NCBI GenBank assembly: GCA_916610825.1
Contig: OU744449.1
Location: 1,612,001-1,676,000, forward strand
Length of the DNA: 64,000 bases
DNA from: Haliclystus octoradiatus
Lineage: Eukaryota; Cnidaria; Staurozoa; Stauromedusae; Haliclystidae
Direction: 5' to 3'
Part shown: one piece after another, positions 12,301 to 23,477 of the stretch
How positions within the stretch are numbered: position 1 is the stretch's first letter
How the letters are laid out: every line of letters begins with the position of its first letter
Made by a program: the position numbers and the translations under genes
Notes under the pieces: generated by a model
Told to the model about the DNA's origin: nothing
Seen by the model: only the letters and a program-made list of their open reading frames with translations
The model's database searches: none

Positions 12301-15300
12301 ATAGTTCATGAACGTTTTGAATAGTTCATGAAGGTTTTGAATAGTTCATGAACGTTTTGAATAGTTCATGAACGTTTTGAATAGTTCATGAAGGTTTTGA
12401 ATAGTTCATGAACGTTTTGAATAGTTCATGAACTTTTTGAATAGTCCATGAACATTTTGAATAGTTCATGAAGGTTTTGAATAGTTCATGAACGTTTTGA
12501 ATAGTTCATGAACGTTTTGAATAGTTCATGAACGTTTTTAATAGTTCATGAACGTTTTGAATAGTTCATGAAGGTTTTGAATAGTTCATGAAGGTTTTGA
12601 ATAGTTCATGAACGCTTTGAATAGTTCATGAACGTTTTGAATAGTTCATGAACGTTTTGAATAGTTCATGAACGTTTTGAATAGTTCATGAACGTTTTGA
12701 ATAGTTCATGAACGTTTGAATAGTCCATGAACGTTTTGAATAGTTCATGAAGGTTTTGAATAGTTCATGAACGTTTTGAATAGTTCATGAACGTTTTGAA
12801 TAGTTCATGAACGTTTTGAATAGTTCATGAACGTTTCGAATAGTTCATGAACGTTTTGAATAGTCCATGAACATTTCGAATAGTTCATGAACGTTTTGAA
12901 TAGTACATGAACGTTTCGAATAGTTCATGAACGTTTTGAATAGTCCATGAACATTTCGAATAGTTCATGAACGTTTTGAATAGTTCATGAACGTTTTGAA
13001 TAGTTCATGAACGTTTTGAATAGTTCATGAATGTTTTGAATAGTTCATGAAGGTTTTGAATAGTTCATGAACGTTTTGAATAGTTCATGAACGTTTTGAA
13101 TAGTTCATGAACGTTTGAATAGTCCATGAACGTTTTGAATAGTTCATGAACGTTTTGAATAGTCCATGAACATTTTGAATAGTTCCTGAACGTTTGAATA
13201 GTTCATAAACGTTTTGAATAGTTCATGAACGTTTTGAATAGTTCATGAATGTTTTGAATAGTTCATGAAGGTTTTGAATAGTTCATGAACGTTTTGAATA
13301 GTTCATGAACGTTTTGAATAGTTCGTGAACGTTTTGAATAGTTCATGAACGTTTGAATAGTCCATGAACGTTTTGAATAGTTCATGAACGTTTTGAATAG
13401 TTTATGAATGCTGTGAATAGTCCATGAACCTTTTGAATAGTTCATGAAGGTTTTGAATAGTTCATGAACATTTTGAATAGTTCATGAACGTTTTGAATAG
13501 TTCATGAACGTTTTGAATAGTTCATAAATGCTGTGAATAGTCCATGAACGTTTTGAATAGTTCATGAACGTTTTGAATAGTTCATGAACGTTTTGAATAG
13601 TTCATAAACGTTTTGAATAGCTCATGAACGTTTTGAATAGTTCATGAACGTTTTGAATAGTTCATGAACGTTTTGAATAGTTCATGAACGTTTTGAATAG
13701 TTCATGAACGTTTTGAATAGTTCATGAACGTTTTGAATAGTTCATGAACGTTTTGAATAGTTCATGAAGGTTTTGAATAGTTCATGAACGTTTTGAATAG
13801 TTCATGAACGTTTTGAATAGTTCATGAAGGTTTTGAATAGTTCATGAACGTTTTGAATAGTTCATGAACGTTTTGAATAGTCCATGAACATTTTGAATAG
13901 TTCATGAAGGTTTTGAATAGTTCATGAACGTTTTGAATAGTTCATGAACGTTTTGAATAGTTCATGAACGTTTTTAATAGTTCATGAACGTTTTGAATAG
14001 TTCATGAAGGTTTTGAATAGTTCATGAAGGTTTTGAATAGTTCATGAACGCTTTGAATAGTTCATGAACGTTTTGAATAGTTCATGAACGTTTTGAATAG
14101 TTCATGAACGTTTTGAATAGTTCATGAACGTTTTGAATAGTTCATGAACGTTTTGAATATTTCATGAATGCTGTGAATAGTCCATGAACATTTTGAATAG
14201 TCCATGAACGCTTTGAATAGTTCATAAACGTTTTGAATAGTTCATGAATGCTTTGAATAGTCCATGAACCTTTTGAATAGTTCATGAACGTTTCGAATAG
14301 TTCATGAACGTTTTGAATAGTTCATGAACATTTTGAATAGTCCATGAACGATTTGAATAGTTCACGAACGCTTTGAATAGTCCATGAACGTTTTGAATAG
14401 TTCATGAACATTTTGAATAGTTCATGAACGTTTTATAGTCTTTAGTATTAACTTAGTGTTAAACATATTAAATAATCTTTTAAGTTTTGATTATGCATAA
14501 ATTTCTATTCATTTACAGGTCATTGTTATTGTTGCGTTTTTAAGTTATATAGACAGTTCAATAAATTATTACAATATGGTGCGTCTTTATTGTCTAGTTA
14601 AAAGCCATGGATATGCTGAAGCACTTGATGTATGACTTCCTTGGAAAATTGTGAGTTTTGTTTTTCTCAACGGCATCCCCAGCGAAAAACAGTCCAGGAG
14701 TTCATGAATAGTTTATAAACAGTTAATGAACGTTAAATGGCCCAAATTTTCATGAACCCTCACAGACAGTTTATGAACAGTTCATAAACAGTTCAGGAAA
14801 ATTTGGGACCATTTAACGTTCAACAACTGTTCATGAACTGTTCATGAAGTCCTGAACAGTTGATGAACGTTAAATGGCCCAAATTTTCATGAACCCTCAG
14901 GGACAGTTCATGAACAGTTCATGAACGCTAAATGGCCCCAATTTTCATGAACCCTCACGGACAGTTCATGAACTGTTCATGAACTCCTGAACTGTTCTTC
15001 ACAGGGGCATACCTCAAGTGTATATTATTCACCTGTAGAACAATGCTTTCTGTTGTGTACTCTGATGGTGAATATGTTACTGATATTTTACTTGATGAAC
15101 ATGCATTCACAGCACCTGTGGAAAATTACAAAATCCAATGAATACTTCAACATTACTGCAAGCTAAAAACGGAAGTTTACTAATGTGAGATTCATTAAGC
15201 ATTTCAATTTATTTACAAAAGGCCTGCTTGAGTCAGAAAACTTGTTTACGTCCGAAGAACACAATATGCTTTCAGATTTCAGCCGTGATAATTCTCAGTA

Positions 15301-18300
15301 AAATCTACTTATAATGTATTTGTTCAAGGAGAATTATCCAGAAAAAGTATGCAAGAAAAAAATTTGTGTCACTAGAAAATAATGAAATGCCACAAGTTTA
15401 CTAGTTCATCAATTGTCAGTCAGTCTCATAGGAAGTGTTCATAAATTGAATACAAACTGTCAAACTAATGAAATTCTCTGCAGGGGTTCGAATTGACACA
15501 GTGTCGGGTGAGGAGTCATCTTTTTCAGTCAATGCCCTTCCAATATTCCAAACCCTATCGATTTAGATCCAACACAATTTATGTTGGTTGACTATAGAAT
15601 CATCATCTTGAAAATGTTTACATTAAGACAACACAAGAAAAAAACATATTTTCGGATGAGAACGATCGCCCAACAAAAGTGTGTGGAGTCAGAATTTTAC
15701 GCCACTGAAAAAAGTCCTTAAAGAAGCGTTTGACTTCGAATCTGGCTCTGAAAATGTAAGAAAAATCAACTGTAACTCCGATTCAGGCTCAAGAATAGTT
15801 CGAACAAACTCTTGTAAAAAGTCAAATTAATTTATCAACCCAAAATTAAGAAAGCAGAGAAAGGTACAAAATAAGCTAACATAATCAGTAATAAGTAGCC
15901 AATCCTTGAATCTTAACCTCTATGTAGAAATAGACAGATAATTTTCAGCTTTGCAATTACCAACAAAGAAGTCTAGACTACGGCTCCGATTCTTGCCACT
16001 GACTGGAAAACATCCATTCTAGTCTGGCTTCTGTAGAGCTCCTGCCAGGCTCAGAGTTGACTCCGACTCCTGTACTGACATTTGACAGACAGGAAGAAGC
16101 TGCTCCTACCTGTATTATCTTTTAGCTTTCAACGTTACAAATAGAGCATCATGAGCTATTCATGAACTGTTTTCACGTTAAATATATTCTAGGATTTTAA
16201 GATTCTCCTTTATCATAAAATTACCTGACATGGGTTCTACAATGATAGATGGATGTTTCTTTATATAGGTAAGATCGTAGGTGAAATCAACTGGTACATC
16301 AGATGAGATTTGAATTGTCTTTGTCTTGCTAATATAAATAAATAAATGAATTGACATATAAATAAATATTGAGATGTTAAACAATTCAACATTGATCATC
16401 TTATATCTGTTTTACGTAAAAATGATATCTAATGACATCAGGACAAATGCCAACAGTCAAATCTTTTGTAAAAAATTGAAGTTTTTTAACGTCAATATTA
16501 ATAAATCAACTTCTTTGACTGCTATCATAATGACATCAACCCCTGCAAAAAACAGTTCGGGAGTTCATGAACAGTTCTTGATTGTTGAACAGTTCTTGAA
16601 CGTTGAACAGTTCATGAACGTTAAATGGCCACAATTTTCATGATTTGTTCATGAACTATTCATGAACTGTTCATGAACTCCCAAATTGTTTTCACAGGGG
16701 AATTGGGGGCCTACATTTTTATTTAACTCAAAAAGTAATATAGGAAGCCTTGCCCAATCAAACATTCCATATTTACACAAACAAATTAATGATCATGAAC
16801 TTTATGAGCTATTCATGAAAAAGAAGCAAATTAACGTTTGTGAATTAGTTCATAACCTGTTCACAAACTGTTCATGACAAACAGTTTAAGGGTTCATAAA
16901 CACTTCATCAACTTTCAAAAACTGTTCATGAACTCTTGAACTGTTTTTAGTCGAGGTAGGCCTACCTATCAGTCAGAAAAACAGTCATGAACACTCAGAA
17001 AAACGTTAGGCCTACAATCTGTATGACTTTGCTTATGTTGAGCAGATTATTAAACGTACCTGTGCCCTACAGGAACTGCTTTGAAGAATAATTGTCTTGG
17101 AAACTTATCAATGTTGATGATAGGATAAGCATGAAGAGGTACCATCAGATGATCTTTGTCCTGCATAATTTATTCAAATTCAAACCAATTACCAAACTTT
17201 TATTTGGTACAGTGAAACCTGTATATAACAGCCAGCTACGTGAGGTAGATAAATTGACCGTTATAGACAGGTGGCCTTTATATACAGGTTTGATTCAATA
17301 GAAAATACTATTTTAGACATTTCAAGAGTGACCACTATAGACAGGTGAGACTGCATAGAGGTGACCATTATAACTATAACAGGTTTGACTGTACTTAAAT
17401 GGTGTCTTTATACATTTTAACATTGAGATATGTTGTCTATATTTCAATAAATATAAACCATATCAAAAAACTGTAGAAGTCTCTGAAATTTCAGATTTCA
17501 TGCCATGTTTGAAACAATTCGAAAATGATTTAACTGGCGATCACTATATGGAATATTACATGAAACATAGTTTCACTATTGCTGTAAGAGACTATCGGCA
17601 AAATCTCTTTGGAAGCTAATTATCTGTCTGATGATTGCATGAAATGTATCACTTTAAGTCACTCCAAACGAATGAGTAATCTTCCAATCCCTTATATAAT
17701 TATTTTTTATTGATTATCTGCACATAAAATACAATGTCTTTGTGTATGTGTGTTTGTGGAGGTTTTTCGCAATTTTTAGGCCATTTCAAAGCCACATGAA
17801 TCAAATAACATCTCATCTGAGAGATAACTACAAAGTGTTGTACCTAATAGGCTTCAATTTTTCAAATTTTCCATTTGCTTTTGCGTATTAAAAGGAAATA
17901 TCATTTCAAATACTGATTTAGTTTTGATTTTTGGAATCACATGCTTTGTTGTGTCGACGATGCGTTCTTATTGTTTGATATTAAAATTCATGTGTTTTCC
18001 AATTTAATTTCACGTCAAAGGTAGTCTAACTTAAGCCACAATTAATCCAGCAACAAGGATAAGAAAGTGCTAGTAAATCATATAGAATTACAGCCAATTA
18101 CAGACTCCTATCAAATAATACATTTTAAAGCAAGTACAGAATATTATCTCAACTTACCGAAGTGTGTATTTTAATGTTATCGTAATGATGATTATAGCTT
18201 GATGCCTTGAAATTAACTAGAATATCGACGAATAAGCCAGGAACAAGGATATTCTACAGAAGAAAATTAATGCGAAACAGGTGCGAAATAATTTGACGAA

Positions 18301-21160
18301 AGATTCACAAATTTCTTACAAATGGTTCATGAACTTCATGGCGGCTCATGCAAAGTTCCTGAACAGATTATGGATATTTCCTAGCGTATTTAATGACATT
18401 TCCTGAACGGTCTGTGAACAGTTCATGAACCAGTTGTTCAAAAGTCCATGAACGTAGGTAATTGACCAAATTTTCCTGAACACTGCAATACCAGTTCATG
18501 AACTGTCCATGAATGCGGTTGGCAATTTCACATGTAGGCTATGGACTTATGAAATGTTTTAACAGTATAACTACCTCTATGAAATCATGAACTGTTTAGA
18601 GTTTAGAAGATGTTCATGAATAGTTCATGAAGTTTCCTAAAATCAATGAACTCACTTCCTAAAATCTGTTCACATCTACTGTTTATGAGCTTGGCGAAGT
18701 TTTTCGCGGGGAAACTATTATTTACATGCATTGATACAAATTGATATACTTACAACTTTTTTATAACTGATAGAAAATTCAGTAGATGAAGGAGGTAAAA
18801 TATGCATTCTCTGACACTCTGATGAGATATTAAGCACCCTCTAAAATGATCAAGAAAAAATAGTAAGAAGTTAAAATCTAAACAGCAAAAACATTAGTCA
18901 TCTTTGAGATAACTTTTATACAAACATTTGTGAACTATCATGAACAACGTATAAACAGTTTCTGAACAGTTCATCAAAGCTGAACAGTATGTTTGTCACG
19001 GAACTTTTCACAAACTGCTCAAGATCAGTGCATAGAAATTTGATCATTTAAAATTCATGAATAATGATAATGAAGATAACATTCATGAACAGTTTTCACA
19101 TGACTAATATAAGTACCTGGAAAAATTTGTAAAACTCGTGAGCAGCAAGTAGAGTGAGCCACATAATATAAAATATTGCTATCACGTCATTCACTTTACG
19201 AATGGCTTTTTCGTATAGGGGGCCTGTAAAATTTTCAGTGGATGAAATGATGTTACAAAAAATCAGAATAACCAATCACAGATTTGCATGTACGACCTTG
19301 GGGTGTGATGGGTCTACTTTTCAAATTTATGAAAGTATTTGTGACGTCTTATGTGAATTGAAAAGTTGCCAAAGGAGATTCGCACACCATTTCATTGTTT
19401 TATTGTTTGTATAATATGTAGGATATTCTGTTTATAGAGTAGGTGACACAAATCTAAGCAAGTGGCACATCAATTCATTCGCTGGGACTTTACAAGGTCC
19501 ATGCGCGGAGTAGCATTGGGCCTCGTGGAATTACGCTTGCGAAAGACAGTTCAGGTGTTTATGAACCGTTCATGAACATTAAATGGCTCAAAATTTTCAT
19601 AAACTGTTCATGAACTGTACATAAACTGTCTGTGAAGTTCATGAACAGTTCATGAAAATTGGGTCCCTCAGCGTTCATGACCTATTCATAAACTGTCCAT
19701 ATGAGGGTTCATGAACAGTTCATAAAAATTGGGGCCCTTAGCTGTTATGAACTGTTCATAAACTGTCTGTGGGGGTTTATGAACAGTTCATGAAAATTGG
19801 GGCCTTTAGCGTTCATGAACTGTTCATAAACTGTCTGTGGGGGTTTATGAACAGTTCATGAAAATTGGGGCCTTTAGCGTTCATGAACTGTTCATGAACT
19901 CCTGAACTGTTTTTCACAGGGAAAGGTTAGCTTTTGCTATCAGGATAGCTCTGTCTCTCTCTGCGTATGAGTTTGTCAGCAAACCGTGCAAGAAAACTTC
20001 TTATCGACTCATTTAAAATCATTGCAAACGTTTGAATTCAAGATTTTCTTTGCTCTACTCAGCAAACTTTGTCACATTTATTTGAAAAATATCTCCAATA
20101 TACTTACGATTTTCCTTGAAATTAACTGATTTTCATCGTAACCTTCAATATAAAGGCTAGGAGGATTGACATCCAATACAAGATTTGATCCAATTTTAGA
20201 GTATATTTCTGGAAAACAAACAAACCGATGTTGCATTTTATATCTTACAGACATGGGTAAGCTACATAAACCATAGTGGCAATTGACTTGGGGCATATCT
20301 GATTTACGGAAAACAGAAAGAAACTAAATTTTCTGTATATTTTCTTCCTGTTTTCCGTTAAATCAGTAGTTCTTATTGGATTGCAGCTACAACAGGTTAG
20401 TTTGACATGGAACTGAGCAAATTTGAAACATTTGGAGTAGACAGGGCAGGGACCTAATTTGAATTTTTATTATATTGGGTTTAATTGAATGTTGGGGGGC
20501 TTATTGAATTCTGATATGCGTTACGTGGCATAAAATTGGCATTTAAAAAATAAATACCTGCAGTTTCAAACCTTCAAGTACAGATAGTCGACTGGATGCA
20601 TCAGGAATTGAAGATCCACACCAATTAACTCAAAGAGAATAAAGCGCTGCCACTGCAAAATGTGAACCATCATTTTTTTATGATGAAATTTAATAGTTGT
20701 AGTCAATATGGAAGAAACAATGTATATTTCAATGTCATCATTGACATTGTCATCTTGTGTCTTGTCATCATGATTGAAGCAACAAAAAGACATTATTCTC
20801 TTATTACTAGGCCTATATAAATATTGAACGATGCTAAAGGGCTTTAATAAAGTAATAATTTGAAAGAGAATTAAAACCTCTATCGTAATCAGACCAAAAA
20901 ACAGTCAGTGACATTGACTCAGCTCAGGATTCAGTCATTCAGGTTGTAAACTCTTGACTTGAGCTTCGTAAGCGACGAGAGTGGTTTCAAATTTGGCAAT
21001 CAAATATTATATCTCACAGAGGAAAATTTACAAATTAATAAAACTAAAGCTTACTGGTTTCTAATAAATGATTTGGAACATATCTTTGACCTCGAGGAGA
21101 CATTTCTTTTGGACTTTCTGGTAAGAAAGTATCAGCAACTGATCCTACCAAAGCCGCCAT
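357..21160 (-). CDS. CFAP221: CFAP221 (PCDP1), N-terminal 10 exons, 3' end outside window
   Basis: Central-pair (C1d projection) protein of motile cilia. Ten exons were rebuilt by hand: 21055-21160 (ATG), 20108-20208, 18754-18840, 18158-18253, 17060-17160, 16225-16328, 15033-15115, 1477-1553, 983-1130 and 357-474. They total 1021 nt, or 340 codons plus one base, and every junction is in phase with GT/AG. Blocks that I recognise from the vertebrate protein, in order, are VPNHLLET, LYIEGYDENQ, RMHILPPSSTEFSISYKK, LVPGLFVDILVNFK, NHHYDNIKIH, LMVPLHAYP, VPVDFTYDLTYIKKHPSI, SVTYSPSEY, TSQFNFVPVQC, RFPSNLNCPSAVA and LMQEPGKL. These cover the ASH/MSP-like beta-sandwich region. The start is the ATG preceding VPNHLLET. 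The last exon seen ends at a GTTTGT donor, and the rest lies left of base 1. Intron 7 carries the 12.7-kb satellite. The identification rests on remembered family sequence, but the run of in-phase matches makes it strong. Confidence 0.92.
771..968. mobile_element. Inverted-repeat element (CCCCTG...CAGGGG), GTTCATGAAC family
   Basis: A 198-bp palindromic element that opens with CCCCTGTGAAAAACAGTTCA and closes with GAACTGTTTTCGCAGGGG. Inside are several GTTCATGAAC decamers around a GTTAAATGG / CCATTTAA pair. It is flanked by AA on both sides, a possible 2-bp target duplication. It has no coding capacity and looks like a MITE or foldback element of unknown superfamily. It lies in the CFAP221 intron between exons 9 and 10. 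Confidence 0.7.
1720..14436. repeat. Giant 20-bp minisatellite, palindromic core, in CFAP221 intron 7
   Basis: About 630 tandem copies of a 20-bp unit, consensus GTTCATGAACGTTTTGAATA, with occasional 19-bp units (GTTTGAATA). GTTCATGAAC is its own reverse complement, so every unit carries a perfect 10-bp palindrome. Recurrent unit variants include ATGCTGTGAATAGTCC, GAAGG, GTCCATGAACATT, ATAATCG and ATCAACC. Their order repeats, showing higher-order structure and segmental duplication. The whole array lies between the CFAP221 exons at 1477-1553 and 15033-15115. Short minus-strand frames of 60 codons inside it are by-products of the repeat and are not genes. Confidence 0.98.
14677..15007. mobile_element. 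Inverted-repeat element (CCCC..AAAAACAG...CAGGGG) beside CFAP221 exon 7
   Basis: This is a 331-bp member of the CCCCTG...CAGGGG family, with many GTTCATGAAC, AAATGGCCC and TCACAG(A/G)GACAG blocks in mirrored order. It is flanked by CAT on both sides. Its right end is only 25 bp from the 3' end of CFAP221 exon 7 (15033), so it sits almost on the donor site. It is also about 240 bp from the end of the 20-bp array built from the same decamer. Confidence 0.65.
16540..16700. mobile_element. Inverted-repeat element, GTTCATGAAC family
   Basis: A 161-bp copy opening CCCCTGCAAAAAACAGTTC and closing TTGTTTTCACAGGGG, flanked by AA on both sides. The interior is mirrored GTTCATGAAC and GTTAAATGGCC. It lies in the CFAP221 intron between exons 5 and 6. 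A degraded stretch of the same words continues to about 16960. Confidence 0.65.
17210..17391. mobile_element. TA-flanked MITE (CAGTGAAACCTG...CAGGTTTGACTG)
   Basis: A 182-bp element with inverted ends CAGTGAAACCTG and CAGGTTTGACTG between TA dinucleotides, as expected for Tc1/mariner-type MITEs. The interior is itself mirrored (GACAGGTGGCC and GGCCACCTGTC-like blocks). The same family recurs in the MIOS introns. It has no coding capacity. Confidence 0.8.
18320..19100. repeat. Degraded GTTCATGAAC-word clusters in a CFAP221 intron
   Basis: Two loose clusters (about 18320-18720 and 18930-19100) of GTTCATGAAC, GTTCATGAA and ACAGTT words flank exon 3 (18754-18840). Element ends are no longer clear. 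They look like decayed relatives of the CCCCTG...CAGGGG elements. Confidence 0.5.
19535..19921. mobile_element. Inverted-repeat element with internal tandem duplication
   Basis: A degenerate left end (GCGAAAGACAGTTCAGG) and right end (CTGAACTGTTTTTCACAGGG) enclose mirrored GTTCATGAAC words. A block of about 65 bp containing ACTGTCTGTGGGGGTTTATG and TTGGGGCCTTTAGCG is repeated in tandem near 19740-19890, so the family can grow by internal duplication. It lies in CFAP221 intron 2. Confidence 0.6.
20299..20366. repeat. Short imperfect hairpin in CFAP221 intron 1
   Basis: CTGATTTACGGAAAACAG on the left faces CTGTTTTCCGTTAAATCAG on the right, with a spacer of roughly 25 bp. This gives an imperfect stem of about 25 bp. 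It is intronic and of unknown origin. Confidence 0.5.
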
Positions 21161-22931
21161 ATTGGCTTGGTTGTTGTCAAGATCAAAATGTGGTGTACGA
21201 TGCACAAAAGTAGGAGTTTCCTAGATTGAGAGTATTTTGTTCAGTCAAAAACGGGGGAAATTTCAGAAAAACCACTGAGAAATAATTAATTTGTGAGCCA
21301 ATGGCTGCCTGCATTGGTTTGCAAAGAAAAGTTACTTTGTTGAGCACTCTCTTCACTCTCATCATTGCTCGCTCGTTTCATGCCACTGGTGTTGTGTTTC
21401 TCATTGGAACAAGTTGTACCCGTTTCTGTAATGGGGACTGCAATAGCCTTGTAATGTTCAAGCAGAAATGAATGGATTATTAATACTTGGAATCCAAATG
21501 TCTTGTAAATACAACATCATATTTGCATGTATATAGTTTGCTTCTTGTAATCTTGATAGCAACTTGCATTTTTTATTTTTTATTCCCCATACGTATATAT
21601 GATATTAAATTATGACACTTCATATTTTTGTTCTTACGCCAGAAGTTACTGTTTTAGATGTTTTATTATCTCGATTTATACTGCTAAAATGGTCGGAATA
21701 GCTCAGTTATTAATGATTCGGTCGTTAACATTTTGATCGGGAGTCATACTAATTATCCTAGTCAAAATTTAAGACAAATTAAAGAAAAATTCTGATCGTC
21801 TGTTCAACTCAATCGTTTATTATAGTTTTCGAAATAGGCAGAAACTCAAAAGATCGATTAACATTGATTGGTAATTCAGTGTCAATTTCTGTTAAATGTT
21901 TTTGTAACTACCTTTGCCTTATCTGCCACATGGCTACATTAGTCGATTTCTATTGAAGCAATTAGACACTTTCTCATCGTTGATTCGTTGTCAATGTCAA
22001 CAGTCTTAAATTGTCATTTCGGTGGACCTCATTTGGCTATTCGATGGTATCAAAATAACTTTCAGGACGTGCCATGGAGATACCGTATATATAGAGGCAC
22101 AATCAGGCTGATCAGTATTTTTGTAGTCGTCAAAAAAAATTAGAAATTAAACAATTTTATACTGCGATTCGGAATTATAAACCCTATTTTTCAGGCATCC
22201 GACTTTTTAGCATGCAATTCTGCCATAAAGTCCCGCGTATTTATAACTACTGATAGCTTGTGTTCTCCCCTCAGTTCCCCACACAGAATTCAATCTTTAC
22301 ATATATACTGGACTTCTAATTCTTGAAATCCCGAGAATAATGCAAAACACACTCGGATGTATTTTATTCCCGGATTTTAATATAAGCTTTGAGACACATG
22401 TTAAAGTTGAATTGATTCACTTCCATTTGAAATAAAACGTGTAAGCCAGTATAAAGCCTAAAAAGTGCAGTACTTTGTTTTTCACTCTATAGATGAAAAG
22501 TGGTAGAAGAAAAGCACTCTCAATCACCCAACATCAAAGTCTGTAGTAGAATAGCTTAAAATCATTTTAGAGTGCAGAAACATTATATCGCTAGTTTAAT
22601 ATCAGAACGAGACGATTAATATATAGTGATTCAAAGTTTAAATTTCAAACTAAGGAATTTAAATAATAACATTTTATAAAGTAGAGGTCTATCGAAATTA
22701 CATAATATTCTAATTAGCACTGTACCGTCCATGGCTACCTGCTATTGACAAGCAATATATATAATATATACATCACGGACATGTAATACCATCATCCGCG
22801 TCATATAATCCCTGTATCCATAGTTACATAATTATTTACATCTATCCAACTGACTTTCAATCGCGTACAAGTTTTTCCGACAAGTTTCAATTTTGACAGA
22901 CTATATATTTAATTTAATATTTAAATTCTTT
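21161..22931. other. Intergenic region upstream of CFAP221
   Basis: This spacer lies between the CFAP221 start codon and the end of the 181-codon ORF. It is AT-rich and unique-looking. I see no coding region, no clear repeat and no core promoter element that I can defend. The CFAP221 promoter and 5' UTR should lie in its left part. Confidence 0.5.
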
Positions 22932-23477
22932 TCACATATATTCAGCATATTTTCTCATCCATGCTACACATTTTTCTATAGATATTTTCATTTGTTTCGG
23001 TGGAATAGTATCTAAATTAGATCGTTGTTGTATATTTTCATCTTTATTCTTTGAGAACCAAAATAATGTCGAGTTCATTGGTGTTATTTCAAACTCAGTG
23101 GAATTGTTTCGAGATACATCACCTATAGCTTTAACTTGCTTAGAATCTTTTGAAGAACGTAACATTCGTTTAGTTCTTGTATTTTTCGAGATGCTATAAT
23201 TAGCGCTACCACGTTTGAACATTTCTTGTTTCTCTAGTAATTCCTGGTCGTAATAATTTGCAGGCGTTGTTGTATCATAATTAGTTCTTGTTGTAGCAGG
23301 TATAACTGGCAAACGATTTAACTCCATATTATCTGATTGTTGATAATGCTCATCTCGTAAAGCCTCACTCATAGCTAATTGTGTTTCTTTAGAAAATAAA
23401 TTAACAATAGTGCATGATGTATTTTCCTGCTCGTGTTTATCGGAATATCGCGATTTACGCTTATTGAGCATAATCAT
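22932..23477 (-). CDS. Unrecognised 181-residue protein, possibly single exon
   Basis: An open frame of 181 codons, the longest unspliced frame after the TSP1 exon. It starts at an ATG that has an in-frame TGA about 30 bases upstream in the same stretch, so it can be an intronless gene. The composition is polar, rich in Lys, Asn, Ser, Thr and Glu. There is no signal peptide, no transmembrane segment and no cysteine-rich motif. A basic stretch (NTRTKRMLRSSKDSKQVK) lies near the middle, and the C-terminus ends ISIEKCVAWMRKYAEYM. I do not recognise the family. It could instead be a terminal exon: a TAG acceptor-like site lies just upstream of the ATG. It is co-directional with its neighbours, CFAP221 and the TSP1 gene. 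Confidence 0.5.
   Translation of the reverse strand: MIMLNKRKSRYSDKHEQENTSCTIVNLFSKETQLAMSEALRDEHYQQSDNMELNRLPVIPATTRTNYDTTTPANYYDQELLEKQEMFKRGSANYSISKNTRTKRMLRSSKDSKQVKAIGDVSRNNSTEFEITPMNSTLFWFSKNKDENIQQRSNLDTIPPKQMKISIEKCVAWMRKYAEYM

Noticed and set aside
5276-13445. Four identical 60-codon minus-strand frames (start MNYSKGSW) at 5276, 7012, 11527 and 13263
   Set aside because: They are translations of the 20-bp satellite. The frames end wherever a unit variant changes phase. They are useful only as markers of duplicated blocks.
1720-14436. CRISPR-like look of regular palindromic repeats
   Set aside because: Units are contiguous, with no unique spacers, and the genome is eukaryotic. This is a minisatellite.
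19202-19414. 70-codon plus-strand frame with several cysteines
   Set aside because: It is short, within a CFAP221 intron and shows no recognisable family or splice context.
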